From positions 161,030 through 225,029 of the forward strand of contig NZ_JARXWB010000014.1 of NCBI RefSeq assembly GCF_029892425.1: DNA of 64,000 nt, read 5' to 3'. Shown piece after piece: positions 58,206 through 64,000 of this stretch. Below the pieces are notes generated by a model that had not been told where the DNA came from, ran no database searches, and saw only the letters and a list, made by a program, of their open reading frames with translations. The stretch's first letter is position 1, and each line of letters begins with the position of its first letter. The stretch is from Bradyrhizobium sp. BR13661 (lineage in GTDB: Bacteria; Pseudomonadota; Alphaproteobacteria; Rhizobiales; Xanthobacteraceae). The translations under genes were made by a program, and so were the position numbers.

Positions 58206-58928
58206 TCAGGTCTTCAGAGCCGCAGCGGACTTTGGAGTGCGAGCGGCGAAAAAGATGAAGCGCGGCTTGGTCCTGAGCGTTTCGTACGCTTCCGGGAAGA
58301 GATCACGTGCCTGCGGAAGGGGCTGTGGCTCGCTGATCGCCTCAATGGCGAAACCTGCCTCCGTCAGGGCGTCGACCATGGCATGAAGGGGCCGATGCCA
58401 ATATCTCGTTCGGATCGTGCGGCCGCCCTTCTTCCATTGGTCGGCGAACTCGTAGGTTTCAAAGTAGTTCGAACCCTGGGCCAGCACGTGATCCATGAAT
58501 GGGTGGTGCGTCGACATCACCACGCGCCCTCCTGGGACAAGCACCCTACGGAACTCGGTCAAGGCCGGGTACCAGTCCTGGAGATAGTGCATGACGAGCG
58601 AGGCGATAACTAGCTCGAATGAGCCATCCTCAAACGCGAGCCTAGCGTTCAGATCGGCTTGCTCGAGTCGTACGTGTGGCCCAAGCCGGTTCTTGGCTAT
58701 GGCCACCAATGCCGGACTCTTGTCGATCCCAGTGACCTGCGCGCCTTTCGCGATGAGAGCAGCTGCATGGGCACCTGCGCCACACCCTGCATCGAGCACA
58801 CGCAGACCTGCGACGTTACCGGCCAAGGCAAGGGAAGCAGGCCGCTCATAAAGCGCGTTCCACGCGTTGCTTTCATTGTCCTCGCTGTAAGCCGCAGCAA
58901 ATTCGTCGTAGTCATTTTCGCTCTCCAC
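58206..58928 (-). CDS. Class I SAM-dependent methyltransferase
   Basis: 240 residues from the GTG at 58928, with GGAG seven bases upstream; the open frame to 59153 runs through the operator-like repeat. Motif I VLDAGCGAGAHAAAL binds SAM, followed by VTGIDKSP, LVIASLVMHYLQDW and LVPGGRVVMSTHHPF, as in UbiE/SmtA-type small-molecule methyltransferases. It is cargo inserted between trbB and copG. Substrate unknown. Confidence 0.88.
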   Translation of the reverse strand: MESENDYDEFAAAYSEDNESNAWNALYERPASLALAGNVAGLRVLDAGCGAGAHAAALIAKGAQVTGIDKSPALVAIAKNRLGPHVRLEQADLNARLAFEDGSFELVIASLVMHYLQDWYPALTEFRRVLVPGGRVVMSTHHPFMDHVLAQGSNYFETYEFADQWKKGGRTIRTRYWHRPLHAMVDALTEAGFAIEAISEPQPLPQARDLFPEAYETLRTKPRFIFFAARTPKSAAALKT

Positions 58929-58944
58929 TCCCGATCTCCCACGT

Positions 58945-58969
58945 GTAGACAGGCCAACTGTCTGTCTAC
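58945..58969. promoter_or_regulatory. Operator-like inverted repeat before the methyltransferase
   Basis: GTAGACAG (58945-58952) and CTGTCTAC (58962-58969) are perfect 8-bp arms with a 9-nt centre, 16 bp before the GTG start. The shape suits a TetR-type repressor; no such gene is visible nearby. Confidence 0.55.
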
Positions 58970-59047
58970 GAAATCCAGGCGTACAGGGGTAGAGCGGACC
59001 ATAGGTTTTCGTCCACGCGGTGAGGCGATCATCGGACGAACGGGCGC

Positions 59048-59485
59048 CTACTCTCCCGTCTGCTCGCGCTCCTGAATATCCCCCGGAATTTCCTGTCGCA
59101 GTTTTGGCCCTTGACCGAGCCGTCGCCCGAGCGCCGCGACGAAATTGTCCCACCGCGCGCCCCCTTGCGCCCTCGCCGCCTTTGCGGCCGGCTCGGGGAG
59201 CGGCGGTGTCGTTGTGAGCCAGAATCGAACAAACAACGCCAGCGTCTCGACCGAGATCCCTACGTCGCGTTCGAGCCGCGCGATGCGGCGATCGACCTGA
59301 TCGAGTCGCTTGGCAATCGCCGCCTCCCGCCGCTCGTCGGCGTCCGGTGACAGGAAGGATGCGATGGCGGCCTCTGCGATGAACGACAGCGATTGCTCAC
59401 GGCGAGCTGCGTAGGCCGACAGGGCCTTCATGACATCAGGATCGAGATACACCGACATCTGAGCTTTCTTCTTTGGGGCGGTCAT
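59048..59485 (-). CDS. CopG-type ribbon-helix-helix protein
   Basis: A 145-residue protein with an N-terminal RHH unit (KKKAQMSVYLDPDVMKALSA, REQSLSFIAEAAIASFL), a coiled helix (KRLDQVDRRIARLERDV) and a Pro-rich tail. It is the usual neighbour of traG in this element type and probably regulates transfer or assists the relaxosome. It starts 7 bp after the traG stop. Confidence 0.88.
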   Translation of the reverse strand: MTAPKKKAQMSVYLDPDVMKALSAYAARREQSLSFIAEAAIASFLSPDADERREAAIAKRLDQVDRRIARLERDVGISVETLALFVRFWLTTTPPLPEPAAKAARAQGGARWDNFVAALGRRLGQGPKLRQEIPGDIQEREQTGE

Positions 59486-59492
59486 GTCTGTC

Positions 59493-61475
59493 TCACAATC
59501 CGAGATCGTCGCCCGGATCGAGCGAGGCCTGGCGTGCGACGCCCTGCATCATGTCGTTGAGGCGCCCGATCCGCGGGGCATCTTCCTCGAGTTCGTCGGC
59601 AAATTCCGAGGCGAACTCGTTGTCGAGGGGTTCTCTCCTCTCCACGGGGTCACGAGCCAGTTCTGGCTGCTTCCGGCGGTCGGCCGTCTTCGGGTCCTCT
59701 GTGTCGGATTCATCGTCCGCCGAGGCCGGTGCCGCTTTCGGGCGCGGCGGCAGTGGCCGTGAACTCCAGTCGTCCGGTCGCCTCCCGTTCGGCTTGCTCA
59801 GCGCCGGCGGCGCCAGAATGCGTTCCTGGAAACGTCCGTCCTCATAGTAGCGCGCCTTCTTGGCGCGGATCGGATGGAGCCCCGACATCATGACGATCTC
59901 ATCTGACGGCGGCAGCTGCATCATCTCGCCGGGGGTGAGCAGCGGGCGGGCGGTCTCCGACCGCGACACCATGAGGTGACCGAGCCAAGGCGCCAGTCGA
60001 CTGCCGGCATAATTCTTCATCGCCTTCATCTCGGTCGCCATCCCCAGTGCGTCGGACACCCGCTTCGCCGTCCTTTCGTCGTTGGTCGCAAAGCTGACCC
60101 GGACGTGACAATTGTCGAGGATCGAGTTGTTCGGCCCGTAGGCCTTCTCGATCTGGTTGAGCGACTGGGCGATCAGAAAGCTCTTGATGCCGTAGCCGGC
60201 CATGAAGGCCAGCGCTGACTCGAAGAAGTCGAGCCGGCCGAGCGCGGGGAATTCGTCGAGCATCAGGAGGAGCCGGCGTCGACCGGCCTTGGCCTGAAGA
60301 TCCTCGGTCAGGCGGCGGCCGATCTGGTTGAGGATCAGCCGGATCAGCGGCTTGGTGCGATTGATATCAGAAGGCGGAACGACGAGGTATAGCGTGGTCG
60401 CCCGCTCTCCGCCGACGATGTCGGTGATCCGCCAGTCGCAGCGGCGCGTCACCTCCGCCACGACAGGGTCGCGGTAGAGGCCCAGGAACGACATCGCCGT
60501 GCTGAGAACACCGGAGCGCTCGTTGCCGGACTTGTTCAAGAGCTCGCGCGCGGCCGAGGCGGCGACGGGATGGACGCCGGCCTCGCCGAGATGTGCGGTG
60601 CGCATCATCGCGGCAAGCGTCGATTCGATCGGCCGCTTGGGATCGGACAGGAAGGCCGCGACGCCGGCAAGCGTCTTGTCCTCCTCTGCATAGAGGACGT
60701 GGAGGATGGCGCCAACCAAGAGCGCGTGACTGGTCTTCTCCCAATGGTTCCGCTTCTCGAGGCTGCCCTCGGGGTCGACAAGAATGTCGGCGATATTCTG
60801 GACATCGCGCACCTCCCACTCGCCGTGCCGGACTTCCAGCAACGGGTTGTAGGCTGACGATTTCGCATTGGTCGGATCGAACAGGAGAACCCGGCCATGC
60901 CGGGCACGGAAGCCGGCGGTGAGCTGCCAATTTTCGCCCTTGATGTCGTGGACGATCGCAGATCCGGGCCAGGTCAGCAGCGACGGGACGACGAGGCCGA
61001 CGCCCTTGCCGCTCCGGGTCGGCGCGAAGCACAGGACATGCTCCGGTCCATCGTGGCGGAGATAGGTGCGCTCGAACCGGCCGAGAACCACGCCGTCCGG
61101 CCCGAGCAGACCAGCCTGCCCGATCTCCTTCGCCTCAGCCCATCGTGCGGAGCCATAGGTTTCGGCATTCTTGGCTTCGCGGGCGCGCCAGACCGACATG
61201 CCGATCGCGACGGCCGCCGCGATGATGCCGCCGGATGCTGCGATACAGGCGCCCTCAATGAAGATATGCGGCGCATAGGCATCGTAGGCATACCACCACC
61301 ATAAGAAGGCTGGCGGAAGGTAGAATGGAAAGTGGAACAGCTCGAACCAGGGCTGTCCCAGTTGGGCTTGAAAGCCGAGCCGCCAGGCCGTCCATTCCGT
61401 CGCGGTCCAGAACGTCAGCAGGACGATCACTAAGACCGTGACGACCTGCCCCCAGAGTATTTTGGTCGCGGACAT
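59493..61475 (-). CDS. traG: TraG/VirD4-type coupling protein
   Basis: 660 residues from the ATG at 61475; a longer frame reaches 61652. Three N-terminal helices lie within about residues 1-90. The ATPase carries Walker A CFAPTRSGKGVGLVVPSLL near residue 155, SAIVHDIKGENW and Walker B RLLLMLDEFPALGRLDFF near 404. It delivers relaxosome DNA to the trb channel. The C-terminus is acidic and Arg-rich, as usual for the group. Confidence 0.95.
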   Translation of the reverse strand: MSATKILWGQVVTVLVIVLLTFWTATEWTAWRLGFQAQLGQPWFELFHFPFYLPPAFLWWWYAYDAYAPHIFIEGACIAASGGIIAAAVAIGMSVWRAREAKNAETYGSARWAEAKEIGQAGLLGPDGVVLGRFERTYLRHDGPEHVLCFAPTRSGKGVGLVVPSLLTWPGSAIVHDIKGENWQLTAGFRARHGRVLLFDPTNAKSSAYNPLLEVRHGEWEVRDVQNIADILVDPEGSLEKRNHWEKTSHALLVGAILHVLYAEEDKTLAGVAAFLSDPKRPIESTLAAMMRTAHLGEAGVHPVAASAARELLNKSGNERSGVLSTAMSFLGLYRDPVVAEVTRRCDWRITDIVGGERATTLYLVVPPSDINRTKPLIRLILNQIGRRLTEDLQAKAGRRRLLLMLDEFPALGRLDFFESALAFMAGYGIKSFLIAQSLNQIEKAYGPNNSILDNCHVRVSFATNDERTAKRVSDALGMATEMKAMKNYAGSRLAPWLGHLMVSRSETARPLLTPGEMMQLPPSDEIVMMSGLHPIRAKKARYYEDGRFQERILAPPALSKPNGRRPDDWSSRPLPPRPKAAPASADDESDTEDPKTADRRKQPELARDPVERREPLDNEFASEFADELEEDAPRIGRLNDMMQGVARQASLDPGDDLGL

Positions 61476-61518
61476 GGCGGCCGCCTTCTCTCTTAAATTT
61501 GGTGATCGGAGGGATGGC

Positions 61519-63258
61519 TCACAGGCCGATCCCCCGGTTGCGTCCAAACCCCCAATCGACGCCGCTGTCATCGCGGGTGACACCAGAGACATGTCGGCCG
61601 AGTTGCTTTTCGAGTGAGGGCGTCCACGGCACGAGCTGGAAGCCAAGACCATCGTCGATCATTGCGAAGCGGCCAGAGGCGAGCGCGAAGCGCTGCCGAT
61701 AGGTCCCAGCGACATATTCACCGGCAGCCGATGGATTGAACGGCTGGCCGGTCTCGGCAGCGAGCCGCGCACCGAGAGCTTCCAACTCCCCCCGGCGCAG
61801 CGTACCGATAATGTTCTTGGCGAACACCAGCCCACGCACCTGGCGCTCGGCCAGCCCTTGATCGATGAGCCGCTCCGCGCGCCGTTCCAAAGCTTCGCGA
61901 ACCTCGGCACCGAAACCGGTTTGACCCAGTGCCACCGGATCGCGCGCGACCGCTTGCCGGTCGAGCCATGTCGCGCCGCTTGCCGTCACCTGCGCTTCGA
62001 TCGACAGATCGGAGCGTACGGCCAATGCCACGCGACGCTGGCCTCGTGCGTCGTCGAACTTGCGGAGTTCGACGATCGACCCCGGTGCGCTGTCGCCGGC
62101 GGCGTCGAGATCAGGAAGCTTGATGTGGTGGGCGCGGCCGTCGACGCCGTCGACCACGGCATAGGCGGTCGCCTTAAGTTCGTCATCGAGACCGCGATCG
62201 ACGAGGCGGCCGATTATGGGAACATCGAGGCTTTCGCCTGCTAGCACATAGCTCGCGGTCCCGCGCCCGATGCCGCGTTCGGTCAGGCTGCGGTGGATGC
62301 GTTTGATGATGTCGCCGCGCTCGCCAAGCTCGCGCAAAGTCGACTCGGCAGCCTCGTCCATGATCCATTGGCCGGGCCCGAGTTGATGCGCAAGACCAAG
62401 GCTCTCCAGACGTCGCAGCCGGCCGACCTTCAACGCATGGAATTGATCAGGCTGCTGCGCTGGATTGGGCGCAAGGTCGATCACGCCGTGGCGACCTGCG
62501 TCGCGAACAAGCTGGCGATCGAGCTGTGTCCAGCGCTCGGCTTCGACCTGGCTCTCGAGCGACCGGTGAATGTCGAGATCGGAGCGCAGTCCGAGCTCCT
62601 GTGTGACCAGGTCCTGCGCGCGAGCGCGCATTCCTTCCTTGATGTAATCGCGGGAGATGACGAGGTCCCCGCCGTCCTCGGCAACGCCGCGCACGAGGAT
62701 GTGGATGTGCGGATGTTGGGTATTCCAGTGATCCACGGCGACCCAATCGAGCCTGGTCCCGAGATCCCTCTCCATCTGGCCGACCAGTTCGCGCGCGAAG
62801 CCTTTGAGGTCCGCCATGTCAGGCGCGTCCTCCGGCGAGACGATGAACCGGAAATGGTGCCGGTCGCCCTGGCAGCGCTCACCGAACTCCTTGGGATCGG
62901 CATCGTCGGTGCCGGGGCCAAACAGACGGGCCTTCTCCCCGTCTCGGGTGACGCCCTCGCGCCGGAGATAACTGAGATGTGCGGCGAGTGGCGCGGAACG
63001 CGCCTTATGACGGACGACGCGGGTCTTGATCGTGACGAGGCGCGAGCGGCCCGTGAGCAGACGGTTCGCCCGCTCGCTGGCGACCCGGCCGCGACCGAAG
63101 GTGGAGCGCCTATCACTGGTGATCTTGCCCGCGCGCGAAACGCCACCGCCGGCGCGCTGCGCCGCGGCAAGCACCTGTGCGATGAAGGGCTTGGCCCGCT
63201 GGCTCCTTGAGGAGCGGATGCGGCCAAGCCGAGGCTGAAATTCCTTCTCCTCAGCCAT
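61519..63258 (-). CDS. Relaxase with DUF3363 domain
   Basis: 579 residues from the ATG at 63258 (MAEEKEFQPRLGR); the open frame to 63339 lacks a start signal. The nuclease part has HHFRFIVSPEDAPDM and the metal-binding triad HPHIHILVRG near residue 181, with candidate Tyr in HLSYLRREGV for the strand transfer. The C-terminal DUF3363 region follows. It nicks oriT to begin transfer. Four CACATTG repeats lie just upstream. Confidence 0.94.
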   Translation of the reverse strand: MAEEKEFQPRLGRIRSSRSQRAKPFIAQVLAAAQRAGGGVSRAGKITSDRRSTFGRGRVASERANRLLTGRSRLVTIKTRVVRHKARSAPLAAHLSYLRREGVTRDGEKARLFGPGTDDADPKEFGERCQGDRHHFRFIVSPEDAPDMADLKGFARELVGQMERDLGTRLDWVAVDHWNTQHPHIHILVRGVAEDGGDLVISRDYIKEGMRARAQDLVTQELGLRSDLDIHRSLESQVEAERWTQLDRQLVRDAGRHGVIDLAPNPAQQPDQFHALKVGRLRRLESLGLAHQLGPGQWIMDEAAESTLRELGERGDIIKRIHRSLTERGIGRGTASYVLAGESLDVPIIGRLVDRGLDDELKATAYAVVDGVDGRAHHIKLPDLDAAGDSAPGSIVELRKFDDARGQRRVALAVRSDLSIEAQVTASGATWLDRQAVARDPVALGQTGFGAEVREALERRAERLIDQGLAERQVRGLVFAKNIIGTLRRGELEALGARLAAETGQPFNPSAAGEYVAGTYRQRFALASGRFAMIDDGLGFQLVPWTPSLEKQLGRHVSGVTRDDSGVDWGFGRNRGIGL

Positions 63259-63270
63259 GGCTAGGCTCGG

Positions 63271-63397
63271 CAATGTGCGAAATTGAGAATCCGTGCAATG
63301 AGTTGACGGTGGGGCGCACATTGCTTGCCGATGCCACACATTGTCGGATCAGAAAAAAACCAAAGCAACAACAACCGACCGACCGAGCCGCACATTG
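63271..63397. repeat. Four CACATTG-core repeats upstream of the relaxase
   Basis: CAATGTG at 63271-63277 (inverted) and CACATTG at 63317-63323, 63337-63343 and 63391-63397. Flanks are similar (GCGCACATTGCTTGCC, GCCACACATTGTCGG, GCCGCACATTGCGGCC), and the last is itself a near-palindrome. Their place directly before the relaxase start suits operator or relaxosome/oriT accessory sites. Confidence 0.55.
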
Positions 63398-63808
63398 CGG
63401 CCTTTTATCTCGCCCTCTTAATCGGTCGTTGCTTGGGCTTGATCTCACCCATTCTCGCTTCCTTTCTCGCTTGCGACAAGGCCCTCTGCGCCACGCCTGG
63501 ACGCGATGCGCCACGACAGCCGCGAGTCCCGGTGCGCCGTGCACTCTTCCGCGCTCATCGATGGCGTAACGTCGCTGCAGCAGGGCAGCGGGGATGCCGT
63601 CGCGGCGCAATTTTCCATCGGCATGACGGAGCCACATCACAGGCAGTCCGGCGTGGTCCAGCTTGCACGTCACGTGCGTGGCCACAGGCAAGATAGCGTG
63701 CGTTCCGTCGTCGTTGATCTGCACCAGGTCTCTTCCGCTGTCGCGGAGCTCCGTGTTCAAACTGTTGCGGTCATCGTGTCTTTGGATCCCGTCACATTTG
63801 TGTTCTGG
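63398..63808. other. Gene-poor stretch between relaxase region and IS110
   Basis: A minus-strand frame from 63760 encodes about 90 protein-like residues (e.g. HVTCKLDHAGLPVMWLRHAD) before running into the repeat region. It may be the stump of a gene cut by the IS. I do not recognise it. oriT may also lie here, but I cannot point to a nick site. Confidence 0.35.
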
Positions 63809-64000
63809 TCATGCATGGGCGCCGAGCAGCTTGCGCTCCTTGACGGCGGCACGTGCGCTGACGTCTGCCTGCGAGGCCGCCGGATCGCCGCAGTAAAACG
63901 TGCCATCGACCCACATCGCATGCATGATCACCGCGAGCTTGCGCGCCACCGCCACGGTCGCCTTGCGGTGGCTGGTGCGCTTGGCGATCGCCAGCCCCCA
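63809..64000 (-). mobile_element. IS110-family transposase, C-terminal part (runs off the window)
   Basis: Sixty-three codons plus stop, reading GLAIAKRTSHRKATVAVARK, LAVIMHAMWVDGTFYCGDP and a C-terminal VKERKLLGAHA. The His-Lys-Ala-Thr/VAVARKLAVIMHAM wording is typical of the C-terminal end of IS110/IS1111 transposases. The 5' part is beyond base 64000. It separates the relaxase from whatever gene normally lies upstream. Confidence 0.8.

Noticed and set aside
63251..63760. 169-codon minus frame across the CACATTG repeats
   Set aside because: Only the first about 90 residues look protein-like and the rest crosses the repeats and the relaxase start; kept only as a possible truncated gene in the gap entry.

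Overview
The window looks like an alphaproteobacterium of the Bradyrhizobium/Rhodopseudomonas group. The signs are a tRNA-His 3' fragment with A73 instead of the usual C73 (an alphaproteobacterial peculiarity), FixK/FNR-type boxes, an Omp25-like porin, a CIO-type cytochrome bd and a rhizobial-style trb/traG/DUF3363 conjugation module. This is inference from gene families; no species is named.

Layout. Bases 1-1867 look like chromosomal flank: the 3' part of a caspase-like gene and an unrecognised membrane protein. A 48-bp piece of a tRNA-His 3' end (1868-1915) lies next to a P4-type tyrosine integrase (2063-3283). I read this as one end of an integrative and conjugative element that fills the rest of the window, with the intact tRNA-His expected beyond the right edge. 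Cargo occupies about 4.2-47 kb. The conjugation machinery follows at 47.4-63.3 kb: LysR, DUF2274, trbI-G-F-L-K-J-E-D-C-B, a methyltransferase, CopG, TraG and relaxase. The window ends inside an IS110-type transposase.

The cargo is mostly metal and respiratory. It holds four TonB-dependent receptors, one of them behind a cobalamin riboswitch and followed by a NiCoT cobalt/nickel permease. It also holds two PCu(A)C copper chaperones, a SCO protein, a PepSY membrane protein, a copper-uptake-associated protein, a c-type cytochrome, a TlpA thioredoxin and a cydABX-like bd oxidase operon with a Crp-type regulator. Three DJ-1/PfpI proteins of the isonitrile hydratase type (two with export signals) and a GlxA-type regulator complete it.

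The most interesting feature is a family of seven small DUF2946-like proteins. Most sit at the head of these operons. Each has an N-terminal membrane segment, a conserved 'IC...CxxC' cysteine pattern, and a C-terminus of RAPP (five copies) or QGPP (two copies) followed by only 3-5 residues. RAPP is a known ribosome-arrest motif, and DUF2946 upstream ORFs are known in copper control. In three cases the codons for this C-terminus can base-pair with the Shine-Dalgarno sequence of the next gene, and in a fourth with the bases just before its start codon. The window therefore appears to carry a multi-copy set of metal-sensing arrest-peptide leaders, three of them near FixK boxes.

The 42.6-46.7 kb stretch is decayed: a broken FmdE-like gene, a frameshifted MBL hydrolase, and fragments of the DJ-1 gene and of the DUF983/hydrolase junction whose intact copies lie elsewhere in the window.
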